From a bacterium (lineage in GTDB: Bacteria; Patescibacteriota; Gracilibacteria; JAUYGZ01): DNA of 64,000 bases. Made by a program: the position numbers and the translations under genes. The notes under the pieces were generated by a model. That model did not search any database. It was not told where the DNA came from and saw only the letters and a list, made by a program, of their open reading frames with translations. Below are positions 1 to 7,845 of this stretch, piece by piece. The stretch spans positions 62,001-126,000 of the forward strand of contig JAUYGZ010000003.1 of NCBI GenBank assembly GCA_030690415.1. The letters are read 5' to 3'. Within the stretch, counting starts at the first letter, position 1. Every line of letters starts with the position of its first letter.

Positions 1-164
1 TTCTCGCGAAGGGTGGTGAGCCGGAGGATCTGAAGAAAAAAATTTTGAAAGCTCTCTCAAGTTCTGAGCAGGTCAGAACAAACGCAAGAAGAGCAGCTCA
101 AGAAAAATTTGACCAGAAGAGAATGCTGGCAGAGTACGAGTCCCTTATTCTCAGAGAAGTATGA
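1..164 (+). CDS. Glycosyltransferase, C-terminal fragment (5' truncated by window)
   Basis: An open frame entering from the left edge (first full codon at base 3) ends at TGA 162-164. The visible tail reads as the end of a GT-B glycosyltransferase: NARRAAQEKFDQKRMLAEY resembles the closing helix of family 4 enzymes, where the C-terminus folds back over the N-terminal domain. It overlaps the next gene by four bases (ATGA), so the two are translationally coupled and probably act in the same glycan pathway. Only about 53 residues are visible, so the subfamily cannot be told. The ORF track omits it because no start lies in the window. Confidence 0.75.
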   Translation, partial: LAKGGEPEDLKKKILKALSSSEQVRTNARRAAQEKFDQKRMLAEYESLILREV

Positions 165-1258
165 AAAAGAAAATCCTTGCCATCGATCAGGGGGAGCACC
201 TCGGAGGTGCGGAACGTTTTTTTACGGAGATCCTGAGCAGGCTCGATTCCGAATACGAGATTCACCTCATTACGAGCAAGAATGAACAGTACCACAAGCT
301 TTATATGGGGTCGCTTGAAAAGATACATGAACTCGATCTGCCAAGCTTAAAACCATTTAGCTTGAAGACTTACCGCGAGTACCGGAAGACTCAGCGGGAA
401 CTTAAAAGGATCATTCAGGAAATATGTCCTGACCTGATTATTTCTAACACGGTCAGAACCCACCTCCTCATTTCACCGATTGCGAAAAAATTGAAGAAGC
501 CTCTCATCTGGATGGCCCATGACAAAACCTTTCCAAAGAAAATCCTGAAATGGTTTCTCTGTTACCCCCGGAAAATCATCATTTGTTCACGATACATCAA
601 AGAGTATTTCAGTTCCACGGGAGCGAAGGAATCCCAGATGGAAGTCGTTTATCCTTTTGGGATTGATGTCCGAATCATTGAAGAACTGAAAACCGTATCC
701 AAGAAGAAGTATGTCGGTATGGTCGGGAAGTTTATCCCTTGGAAAGGACAAGATACCTTCATTCGGGCAGTAGCCGCGCTTCACAACCAATTTTCCGACT
801 ACCGGTTCGTGATCGTCGGCAGCGCGTACGAGGGGAATACTGAATCAGAAGCGTATTTTAGCTCCTGTCAAAAACTCATTTCGGAACTTCATCTCGGGGA
901 GATGGTGACTATCACCAATAAGGTTCAAAATCTCATGGAAGAAATGGCCTCCTGGGAGCTTTTGGTGCACTGTTCGAATCAGCCGGAGCCACTTGGCAGA
1001 GTCATTTTGGAGGGAATGGCGGCCGGATGCGCAGTGATCACGAGTCGACTCGGTGGGCCCGAAGAAATTGTTGAACAGGGAGAGACGGGACTGCTCATCG
1101 ATCCCACCTCAAATGATCTGGAGAAGGCCATGAGAGAGCTCTTATCAGATGAAAAGCTCAGGAAAAGGCTTTCAAGACAAGCTCGAGAGCACATCAAGGA
1201 AGATTACGAGTGGAAGGGGGTGATGAAGCGCTTCAAAAAGATTCTCTTGGAAATATGA
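161..1258 (+). CDS. Glycosyltransferase family 4 (GT-B fold)
   Basis: A 365-residue cytoplasmic glycosyltransferase expected to move a sugar from a nucleotide donor onto a glycan or lipid acceptor. The N-terminal Rossmann half starts with the glycine loop HLGGAE near residues 13-18. The donor-binding half carries the family EX7E motif in EPLGRVILE, followed by the typical AAGCAVITSRLGG and GETGLLI segments. Length is normal for GT4. It starts inside the stop of another glycosyltransferase (ATGA overlap) and ends in TGA, one of many genes showing UGA is a stop here. Donor and acceptor cannot be named from sequence. Role in surface polysaccharide is inferred from the tandem arrangement. Confidence 0.88.
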   Translation: MKKKILAIDQGEHLGGAERFFTEILSRLDSEYEIHLITSKNEQYHKLYMGSLEKIHELDLPSLKPFSLKTYREYRKTQRELKRIIQEICPDLIISNTVRTHLLISPIAKKLKKPLIWMAHDKTFPKKILKWFLCYPRKIIICSRYIKEYFSSTGAKESQMEVVYPFGIDVRIIEELKTVSKKKYVGMVGKFIPWKGQDTFIRAVAALHNQFSDYRFVIVGSAYEGNTESEAYFSSCQKLISELHLGEMVTITNKVQNLMEEMASWELLVHCSNQPEPLGRVILEGMAAGCAVITSRLGGPEEIVEQGETGLLIDPTSNDLEKAMRELLSDEKLRKRLSRQAREHIKEDYEWKGVMKRFKKILLEI

Positions 1259-1374
1259 TAAGTGCTGTTTCCTCCGCGGAGATCCGAAAACGATTCATTT
1301 ATAAGGTGAAAACGAATACAATACAGCTACTCAACTTGAGAGACAATTATGCGTTTCACCTTTGAACGTGCGGT

Positions 1375-1716
1375 ATGAAAAATAGAGCCGATCAAAAAAT
1401 CATTATTTATCAGGCAAAAAGCGGAGCACTGGAGTTTCGCGGAGATTTTGAACATGAAACAATTTGGGCGTCGCAGGCTGACCTTGCATTGCTTTATGAA
1501 AAGGATCAATCGGTTATTTCCCGGCATATTAAAAGTATTTTGAAGGATAAAGAGGTGGACAAAAAAAGCAATATGCAAAAAATGCATATTCCAAATTCAG
1601 ATAAACCGGTTACGTTGTTTTCTCTCGATATTGTTTTGGCTGTGGGGTATCGTACCAATTCAGTGCGTGCTATTGAGTTCCGAAAATGGGCGACCAAAAC
1701 TGTCACAGAGAATTAA
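1375..1716 (+). pseudogene. RhuM-family protein, 3'-truncated remnant
   Basis: The 113 residues match the N-terminal part of RhuM (virulence RhuM family) proteins: an opening strand IIIYQAKSG, the segment ETIWASQADLALLYEKDQSVISRHI, and LDIVLAVGYRTNSVRAIEFRKWAT. Family members known to me run to about 300 residues and continue past the WAT segment; here the frame stops at once (TVTEN) and the next bases are the 3' end of an opposing gene. RhuM proteins are common on genomic islands and their biochemical role is unclear. I read this as a decayed remnant. A TACAAT box with a weak -35 lies about 65 bases upstream, so it may still be transcribed. Confidence 0.75.
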
Positions 1717-2200
1717 TTGTCGAAGGCAATTCTTCTATCAATCTCTTAATATGTCTTTTGAGATACAATCCTTTATCTCCGTAATAAAAGACAATATCAT
1801 CCTCATATTCGTTTCCTAGAAATAGATTTTCACCTAATTGAATTGCCTGTGGGCATTTACCTTTAAACGTATTAAAAACGAATTTTACTTGGGTATTAGT
1901 AATATAATTTCTGATACTATCGCTATGGCAGGCGGCATTTCGCAAATGATTCAATAAATCCGTGATGTCATTGATTTTTTCATTTTGTCGCACATCATCC
2001 GACCATATAATTCTTTTTTTCTTCTTGTGTAATTCTTGAAGAATAAAATTTAGTCGAATTAGTATCTCAATAAAAGCCGATTGAGTAAACAGAGATCGAT
2101 CTTCTAAGACCTTAGAAGCAAAAAGCTCCACACATCTTTGTATTTCTTGTAAAAGTTCTCGTTTATAAAATTCAATATTAGTCATTGATGAGATATTCAC
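1703..2200 (-). CDS. Hypothetical protein with HEPN-like RX4H motif
   Basis: A 165-residue, mostly helical, soluble protein. Residues 87-92 read RNAACH, an R-x4-H arrangement typical of HEPN domains, which are helical RNases or RNA-binding modules frequent in toxin-antitoxin and defence loci. The surrounding text HLRNAACHSDSIRN fits the second HEPN helix, but one motif is weak evidence. The ORF starts with GTG at 2200, one base after the stop of the upstream anchored protein; the ATG at 2185 is a credible alternative start. It overlaps the tail of the rhuM remnant by 14 bases on the opposite strand. Base composition is clearly more AT-rich than nearby housekeeping genes, suggesting transfer. 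Confidence 0.55.
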   Translation of the reverse strand: MNISSMTNIEFYKRELLQEIQRCVELFASKVLEDRSLFTQSAFIEILIRLNFILQELHKKKKRIIWSDDVRQNEKINDITDLLNHLRNAACHSDSIRNYITNTQVKFVFNTFKGKCPQAIQLGENLFLGNEYEDDIVFYYGDKGLYLKRHIKRLIEELPSTINSL

Positions 2201-2201
2201 T

Positions 2202-2642
2202 TCAATTCGGCATGTACTTCTTTACTTCCTGATTCCACTTTTCACGTATATCCGGAGAATTTTGCTTATAGTTAGCAGATGAATTGTCGTATTTTTCACT
2301 TACTATCGTCTTTCCTGAGAAGTAATCAACTAGATTAAAACTGCCGATCTCATTAGGGGATTCACCCGCTAATAACAGTCCGTAGCTATAAAGACAACTA
2401 TCGGTAACTGGGCTATAGAAGATGTCATAAAAAAATGGTGTGGCCATTTTAAAATCACCCTCCATTTTTTTCATAGCCTCCTCTCTCAGAAGCACGCATT
2501 GTCTTTGTTTGTCAAAAACCAAATCAGAGTTAATCTTAGGCGGAACATTTTGTTTGGAAATATAAAACATGAAGTGAGCCCCACTAGTTACGAGAACCGT
2601 GATAACAATTGCTAGTGCAATTTTGAGGGTTTGTTGCTGCAT
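2202..2642 (-). CDS. Membrane-anchored hypothetical protein
   Basis: A 146-residue protein with a single N-terminal hydrophobic segment (about residues 7-29, KIALAIVITVLVTSGAHFMF) followed by a soluble, presumably extracytoplasmic, domain. Two cysteines (in RQCVLL and DSCLYS) could form a disulfide outside the cell. I do not recognise the family. It is the first gene of a two-gene minus-strand unit with the HEPN-like gene, sharing one promoter. The stretch is AT-rich like its partner. No function can be assigned. Confidence 0.5.
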   Translation of the reverse strand: MQQQTLKIALAIVITVLVTSGAHFMFYISKQNVPPKINSDLVFDKQRQCVLLREEAMKKMEGDFKMATPFFYDIFYSPVTDSCLYSYGLLLAGESPNEIGSFNLVDYFSGKTIVSEKYDNSSANYKQNSPDIREKWNQEVKKYMPN

Positions 2643-2663
2643 AATTATTGTTTAATTACCTAA

Positions 2664-2692
2664 ATTTTATCATATCGAAATATTTTTTACAA
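2664..2692 (-). promoter_or_regulatory. Sigma-70-type promoter for the 2642-1703 unit
   Basis: On the minus strand TTGTAA (2692-2687) and TAAAAT (2669-2664) are separated by 17 bases, close to consensus for a vegetative promoter. The predicted start lies about 15-20 bases before the ATG at 2642. No Shine-Dalgarno sequence precedes the gene. Confidence 0.55.
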
Positions 2693-2916
2693 TTTTTCAT
2701 GAAGATTAACCCATAAGTTCGAACCACAAACCAAAAGGTCTTTCCGCTCTAATCTAAGCCATAAAAATTTCAAACTTTCATCAAATCGACCAAATGGTCT
2801 CTGAAGTGAGCCCCAAAGTTCGAACCGCACACACATCAACAAAACCGCTAACTTCTACAGCAAAAAAGCGCATCCCGCACAAAACAAAAGTTCCATCTCT
2901 TCGGTGGCACTAGGGA
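2693..2916. other. Gene-free AT-rich spacer with degenerate short repeats
   Basis: No coding frame is convincing. Two loosely related blocks are visible: AAGTTCGAACCACA near 2716 and AAAGTTCGAACCGCACA near 2818, with ACCAAAAGGTC and ACCAAATGGTC between. TTCGAACC is what a tRNA T-arm looks like when read in reverse, so these may be worn tRNA fragments, but the match is short. Confidence 0.3.
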
Positions 2917-2975
2917 TGGTGGGCGATATCCCGCTTAGCGGGATGACCTCGACATTATGACGGATCGCACTCTAA
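2917..2975 (-). pseudogene. Decayed partial copy of tRNA-Ile (3' three quarters)
   Basis: This 59-base stretch aligns with the 3' portion of the true tRNA-Ile at 2992-3068: identical TGGTGGGCGATA (CCA end plus acceptor strand) and TGACCTCGACATTAT (variable and anticodon arm), with the D-arm fragment CTCTAA at the same distance. The 15 bases that form the T-arm in the real gene are replaced by an equal-length perfect palindrome TCCCGCTTAGCGGGA. The anticodon arm also has changes, so it cannot work as a tRNA. It sits about 75 bases from the intact gene, in the same orientation. Confidence 0.7.
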
Positions 2976-2991
2976 GTCTTTTGAGTTGAAA

Positions 2992-3068
2992 TGGTGGGCG
3001 ATACAAGACTTGAACTTGTGACCTCGACATTATCAGTGTCGCGCTCTAACCAGCTGAGCTAATCGCCC
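2992..3068 (-). tRNA. tRNA-Ile (GAT anticodon)
   Basis: Read on the minus strand the gene begins GGGCGATTAGCTCAG, has a complete D-arm, anticodon loop CTGATAA (anticodon GAT), T-arm with TTCAAGT loop and a matching acceptor strand TCGCCC, followed by A73 and an encoded CCA. All four arms pair. It flanks an AT-rich accessory patch, the usual position for integrating elements. Confidence 0.95.
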
Positions 3069-3118
3069 GAACAGCCAAGCTATTATAGGTTTTGAGGCCT
3101 CAAAATCAAGACCTTTGG

Positions 3119-4528
3119 TCATGCCATCTCATAAGTCATCTTAGGCTCGGGCAAGATCACCTCAGCACCTGGATAAAAGGCTTCTACTCGCTTTGCAAAG
3201 GCCTGACGAGATGTCTCCTCACCATGGACCAGGAAGATTTTTTTCAGACCCCTGATATGCTTCACATAGGCATCCAGATCATTCATGTCAGCATGCGCGC
3301 TGAGTGATGTGAAGACATGAAGCTCGGCTTTCACGTCATATTCCCGGCCAAGGATCCGAACTCTCTTTTCACCCTTCACCAGCTTTCGACCCAAAGTCTC
3401 CTCAGCCTGATATCCGACAATGAGAATCGATGACATAGGATCTTCGATATGATTCTTCAAATGATGACGAATTCGGCCATTTTCACACATTCCTGACCCC
3501 GCGATGATGATGGCCGGACCTCGGAGATCATTCAGTTTTTTCGATTCATCGACGGATTCGGTGAAATCGAGATTGGCGAATGAAAAGACTTTTCCATGCT
3601 CTTCGGATCGCTTTTTCATCTCTTCATCATAGTATTCCGGATGCTGCTCAAAGACCTGGGTGAGTTTTCCGGCAAGGGGACTGTCTACATAGATTCGCAA
3701 TCCCGGGATATCTCTTTTGTGGATGAGGTTTTCCAGCCGAAGAATGATCTCTTGGGTCCTCTCCAGTGCGAAGGCGGGGATCAAGATCTTTCCTCCTCTT
3801 TTGGCCGTCCGGGTCACGATGCTCTTCAGGTCATCTTCTATTTCTGCAACTCTTTCGTGCATCCTGTCCCCATAGGTCGATTCGCAGATAAGAAAGTCCG
3901 CCTCATCCACCAGGGTTGGATCCTGAATAATGGGCATGTTGGGACGACCGAGATCTCCCGTGAAGACGAGTTTACGTTCGCCCTCGGGAGTTTTGATGAA
4001 CAGAACAATAATCTCAGAGCCAAAGACATGGCCGGCATCGTGAAGGATAGCGTCTACATCATCCGTGAGTCGAAAACGCTCATCATAGGGTTTCCCAACA
4101 AACTGTTTGAGGACCTTAATGACATCATCTTCGTCATAGAGTGGCACTTTCTTTTCAATCGGACTTTCGATGTGATGTTTATGTACGAATCGCTCGTCTT
4201 CCTGCTGAATATGAGCACTGTCCAGGAGCATTGGCTCGGAAAGGCTCTGGGTTCCTTTGCTCGTGTAAATTGGTCCGTCGTAGCCCTCCTTGCCCAGCTT
4301 GGGAAGAAGGCCGCTGTGGTCGATGTGAGCGTGTGAGAGGAGGACAGCATCAATGGTGGAGGGATCAAAACCAAAACAACAGTTCTTTTCCGTCGCGATC
4401 TCACGCCTGCCCTGAAACATACCACAATCCAAAAGAATCCGGGACCCCGCCGGAGTTTCGATGAGGTGCTTGCTCCCGGTGACTTCTCCTGCCGCACCAA
4501 AACAAGTAAGTTTCAACGATTGATTCAT
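3119..4528 (-). CDS. Beta-CASP metallo-beta-lactamase ribonuclease
   Basis: A 469-residue zinc nuclease of the CPSF73/YSH1-like group, expected to process or degrade RNA in the cytoplasm. The MBL core shows HAHIDHSG near residues 66-73 (HxHxDH), further metal ligands in DAGHVFGS and the aspartate of FTGDLGR. The beta-CASP cap follows, with IPAFALERTQE, and the closing motifs include AGSGMCENGRIRHHL, SLSAHAD and FLVHGE, so all seven expected motifs are visible. Length is typical of the bacterial family. It is transcribed away from the PUR-domain gene. A start at 4528 places the first strand LKLTCFGAAGEVTGS where it belongs. No Shine-Dalgarno is seen. Whether it acts as exo- or endonuclease cannot be told. 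Confidence 0.92.
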   Translation of the reverse strand: MNQSLKLTCFGAAGEVTGSKHLIETPAGSRILLDCGMFQGRREIATEKNCCFGFDPSTIDAVLLSHAHIDHSGLLPKLGKEGYDGPIYTSKGTQSLSEPMLLDSAHIQQEDERFVHKHHIESPIEKKVPLYDEDDVIKVLKQFVGKPYDERFRLTDDVDAILHDAGHVFGSEIIVLFIKTPEGERKLVFTGDLGRPNMPIIQDPTLVDEADFLICESTYGDRMHERVAEIEDDLKSIVTRTAKRGGKILIPAFALERTQEIILRLENLIHKRDIPGLRIYVDSPLAGKLTQVFEQHPEYYDEEMKKRSEEHGKVFSFANLDFTESVDESKKLNDLRGPAIIIAGSGMCENGRIRHHLKNHIEDPMSSILIVGYQAEETLGRKLVKGEKRVRILGREYDVKAELHVFTSLSAHADMNDLDAYVKHIRGLKKIFLVHGEETSRQAFAKRVEAFYPGAEVILPEPKMTYEMA

Positions 4529-4675
4529 AATAATAAAAGAGGTTAATCATTTCTGATACTATCACAGTCCCGATCTCTTCCGGGGAATTGATCTTGTATT
4601 CAGCCCTAAAAAATGATTTAAGTAAAGGAAGCAGAATCATGTAATGCTGAAATTACTTCTTAACACTTTTCACAG

Positions 4676-4981
4676 ATGGATGATATTTTCGATGAAGACA
4701 TCCCGACAGGCCCGGTGGACCAGGGAGGAGACGCCGGAGAACAGGACGGGGGAGGCTTTGCAAGTGCTGGTGGAGGCGGAAATTACAGCTCAGAGCTCGT
4801 TAGTAAGAAGATCAAGGGTCGACAGCGAACTTTTTTCGTTGACTTGAAAGAGAGTTCAAACGGAAAATTCGTGAAAGTATCGGAGCTTTCACGAGGGGGG
4901 CAGCGTTCGACGATTATGTTTGACGGAGAGGACATCGACAGCTTTATCGAAGCCTTCCAGGAGATCAAGGCAGCACTGTAG
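4676..4981 (+). CDS. PUR-domain nucleic-acid-binding protein (DUF3276 type)
   Basis: A 101-residue protein whose C-terminal 65 residues (SKKIKGRQRTFFVDLKES ... IDSFIEAFQEI) match the single PUR repeat of bacterial DUF3276 proteins, which bind single-stranded DNA or RNA. The first 35 residues are a low-complexity Asp/Gly-rich tail, probably disordered. It ends just before a strong bidirectional terminator shared with the converging secD gene. Function as a general nucleic-acid binder is taken from the family; no specific target can be inferred. Confidence 0.78.
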   Translation: MDDIFDEDIPTGPVDQGGDAGEQDGGGFASAGGGGNYSSELVSKKIKGRQRTFFVDLKESSNGKFVKVSELSRGGQRSTIMFDGEDIDSFIEAFQEIKAAL

Positions 4982-5000
4982 GGGGTAGTAGAGGAGTATA

Positions 5001-5030
5001 AAAAAAGGGACACTCAGTGTCCCTTTTTTT
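5001..5030. terminator. Bidirectional intrinsic terminator
   Basis: A perfect hairpin (GGGACACT-C-AGTGTCCC) is bordered by a run of A on the left and a run of T on the right, so it terminates transcription from both sides. It lies exactly between the converging PUR-domain gene and secD. Confidence 0.9.
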
Positions 5031-5046
5031 GTCTCAACATGGTTAC

Positions 5047-7737
5047 CTACTTCCTATTCCAGAGCCATTTGATTTTTTCCAGTCGGGTTCCTTCAAAGAC
5101 AAAGATGAAGGTCCTGGTGACAGCAATCGCAGTAAACATCGAGATCACAATACCTGCGGCCAGGTTGATGGCAAATCCCTTAATGATACTGGATCCAAAG
5201 GAGAACAGAATCGCACAGGTGATCAGAGAAGAGACATTGGAATCCAAAATAGAGCTCCAGGCTCTCTCAAACCCATCCGCAACGGCAGTGTGAAAGGATT
5301 TGCCTTCAGCAAACTCTTCTTTCATACGCTCGAAGATGAGGATATTGGCATCCACGGCCATTCCGATGGAGAGGATCAGACCGGCTACACCGGCAAGGGT
5401 GAGGACGATAGGATTCACCAGGACCTGGAAAACAAAGAGGACTCCCATCACGCTAAAGGCCAGGAAGAGGGCTTTGGCGATACCATCAATCTTTGCGGTA
5501 AAGAGCCTCAAAGAGAAGGCGATCCAGAGGACAAAAGTCATGGCAATCGCAATCAAAGGCATGACTTCCGACTGGATGACAAAGGTCAGGAAGAGTCCGT
5601 AAACCACAAGGGAAAGAAAAGCCAGAATTCCAAGAAAACGGTAGTAGAGGATCATAAACAGCGCCACAAGAAGCAGCCCGAGAGCGCCGGCCATAAGACT
5701 CTTTTGAAGCGATTCCTGCCCAAGAGTGGCTCCGATGTTCAGTTCATTGGGTTTCTTCAGAGGAGCCGGTACAGATCCCGCGTTCAGACTCTGGGATAGA
5801 TTATTAGCTTCCTGGAGAGCGACCTGGACATTTGTTTGTCCCAAAGTGATCTGAGCGATCCCACCAGCAATCTTTTCATTCACCACGGGTGATGAAATAA
5901 ACTCTCCGCCAACAAAAATTCCAATCATTTTTCCTACATTATCTCCTGTGATTTTCTCAAAGAGCTCCGCTCCCGTGTCATCAAACTGAACCTGAACATA
6001 TGGTCGAAAGGTTTGCTGATCGTAAGCGACATCTGCTCTCTTGAAATATCGTCCATCCAGCTCGGTCTCCTCCCAGGGGTAAGGGATGGTATTAAACCAG
6101 ATACGCTCAACCGTGTAGACATCTTCTTCACGAACCCGCTTGAGGAGCTCATCTGCCTTCTCCTGAGCCTCTTCCTGAGTGATGGTTGCTTCACAGTGAG
6201 TATTTCCTTCGAAACAGATCCGAATGGCTGAATATTGGTACAAGATCTCTTCAGGAGCCTTTGTGTCGACGAGCTGAATGATGTGATATCCATACTCTGA
6301 CTCCACGAGCTTAGGAGTTATTTCTCCTTTTGTCATGGAGAGAAGAGCGTCTTTGAAGGCGGGGACATATCCACCCGGATCGGCATACCCCAGATCACCT
6401 CCCTTTTCCGCGGAAGTATCTTCAGAGTTTTCTTTCGCAAGCTCAGCGAAGAGGGAAGGGTCCTCAAGGACCTGGTCTAGGACGACTTGAGCCTTCTTCA
6501 TGATTTCCTCATTAGCCGCGTCTGTCTCAGCATTTTGAGCCACCATTGAGGAGTTGTCAGCCCGAATCTGCTCATTCTCTTGTTCAAGATCAGCATTCTC
6601 TTGCTCGAGTTTCGTTCGTTCTTCTTCCGTGGCATCGTCAGGGATGGTCTTCAGCTCTTTTTCCGGCTTTGGAGGGACAGTAGCCTGGGTTTTGAAGAGG
6701 ATATGGGAAGCCCGGATCAAGGGCTTGGGGTCATCGCTGTCATCAGCAGCTATTTTTTCGCTCAGCTTCACGATGTAAAATCCGTCTCCCGAGTCCACCA
6801 CACTGCTGATCTCACCTGATCCCAGAGTGGTAACCGCGGAAACCAACCTGCTCGGCATGATGTCAGATTCCCTCAGGTAGTCATCAGAAGATGCCTGACC
6901 CAGCTCCGACATCACCTCGGAAAAATCCTCAGCATTGACAGGGTCTTTTCTCAGCTCTTTCTTCTTTTCGGTGACGCGAAACACATTAAATCCTTCCGGC
7001 TGGTAGTACTGGCCCGCATTGAAGATGTAGCCGGCTTCCTTCGCCCGAAGAACTCCGTCGTGGAAGACATTCATCTCCATGTCAGCAACGAGGTCACGGA
7101 ACTCGACGGGAAGCTCGTCCATATACTTGCCCTCTTCTTTCCGGAACTCGATTTGATTGGGTTGGAGGATATCCCCCGCGAAGTCTTCGAGATCATCAAT
7201 GCTTTCCTCATCTTTAATCTTCTCATAAAAGGCGTTAGCCTGGTCTTCAATAGCTTTAATTTCTTCATCCGAGACGGTATTCCCTTTTTCAGTCTTAAAC
7301 TCGAGCTGAACGACTTTTCCAACGCGATCCTTGGCTTCCTGAAGATTTTCTACTCCGGGTAATTCTACTACAATATGGTGTTCTTCTCCCGCTTGGGAAA
7401 GGTAAATATTCGGCTCAGAGACTCCCAGAGTATTGACACGACGGTCAATCACATCTTTTACCCCGGACAGGAGGGCGTCAATATCCACATCATTATCAGC
7501 GATATTGTCACTATTTCGTTCCCGGGCATCCCGAAGATCGATTTCATAATCCAGCTGGGTTCCTCCTTTCAGATCCAGTCCCAATTTCACTTCTGATGTT
7601 TGCATCCAATTCCAGAGACTGGACACCACGGGAATATCCGTTTCCATCAGGGGAAGCTTCCAGGGATTATCGGTAAAGCCCAAAAAGACGGCGAAAATGA
7701 GGATAAGGAAGAGATTTCTCCAGATGCGTTTTTTCAT
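5047..7737 (-). CDS. secD: SecD-type translocase subunit with inserted parvulin (PpiC) modules
   Basis: An 896-residue membrane protein; SecD normally has roughly 400-620. Residues 1-20 form TM1, followed by the SecD P1 opening KLGLDLKGGTQL (51-62) and RRVNTLGVSEPNI. From about 340 to 491 lies a full parvulin prolyl-isomerase domain (IRASHILFKT ... GGDLGYADPGGYVPAFKDAL ... YGYHIIQLVD). A weaker half-module ending GDGFYIVKLSEK (about 270-328) precedes it, and a third domain-like start (SAIRICFEGN, about 503-540) follows. P1 resumes at AELFEKITGDNVGK. The C-terminal half has about seven hydrophobic segments; two (about 726-774) are inserted before the conserved SIGMAVDANILIFER. No secF lies in the window. 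Probable role: pulling on and folding exported proteins. Confidence 0.9.
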   Translation of the reverse strand: MKKRIWRNLFLILIFAVFLGFTDNPWKLPLMETDIPVVSSLWNWMQTSEVKLGLDLKGGTQLDYEIDLRDARERNSDNIADNDVDIDALLSGVKDVIDRRVNTLGVSEPNIYLSQAGEEHHIVVELPGVENLQEAKDRVGKVVQLEFKTEKGNTVSDEEIKAIEDQANAFYEKIKDEESIDDLEDFAGDILQPNQIEFRKEEGKYMDELPVEFRDLVADMEMNVFHDGVLRAKEAGYIFNAGQYYQPEGFNVFRVTEKKKELRKDPVNAEDFSEVMSELGQASSDDYLRESDIMPSRLVSAVTTLGSGEISSVVDSGDGFYIVKLSEKIAADDSDDPKPLIRASHILFKTQATVPPKPEKELKTIPDDATEEERTKLEQENADLEQENEQIRADNSSMVAQNAETDAANEEIMKKAQVVLDQVLEDPSLFAELAKENSEDTSAEKGGDLGYADPGGYVPAFKDALLSMTKGEITPKLVESEYGYHIIQLVDTKAPEEILYQYSAIRICFEGNTHCEATITQEEAQEKADELLKRVREEDVYTVERIWFNTIPYPWEETELDGRYFKRADVAYDQQTFRPYVQVQFDDTGAELFEKITGDNVGKMIGIFVGGEFISSPVVNEKIAGGIAQITLGQTNVQVALQEANNLSQSLNAGSVPAPLKKPNELNIGATLGQESLQKSLMAGALGLLLVALFMILYYRFLGILAFLSLVVYGLFLTFVIQSEVMPLIAIAMTFVLWIAFSLRLFTAKIDGIAKALFLAFSVMGVLFVFQVLVNPIVLTLAGVAGLILSIGMAVDANILIFERMKEEFAEGKSFHTAVADGFERAWSSILDSNVSSLITCAILFSFGSSIIKGFAINLAAGIVISMFTAIAVTRTFIFVFEGTRLEKIKWLWNRK

Positions 7738-7845
7738 AGGGAAAGAGTGGTAAGTATCGTAAGGCCTGTAAAAGAAGGAAGGAAAATCTTCCGTTTTTAT
7801 CGTGAAAACTGTAGGTGAAAAAGCCCGATCAGTAAAGAAATTATA

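Noticed and set aside
2917-3068. attL/attR boundary of a currently integrated element
   Set aside because: The two tRNA copies are only 75 bases apart with no integrase or cargo between them, so at most this is a scar.
5017-5799. Long antisense ORFs such as 5017-5799, 3596-4336, 12205-12885 and 17045-17656
   Set aside because: All lie fully inside strongly supported genes on the other strand, have no domain patterns and show shadow-type composition.
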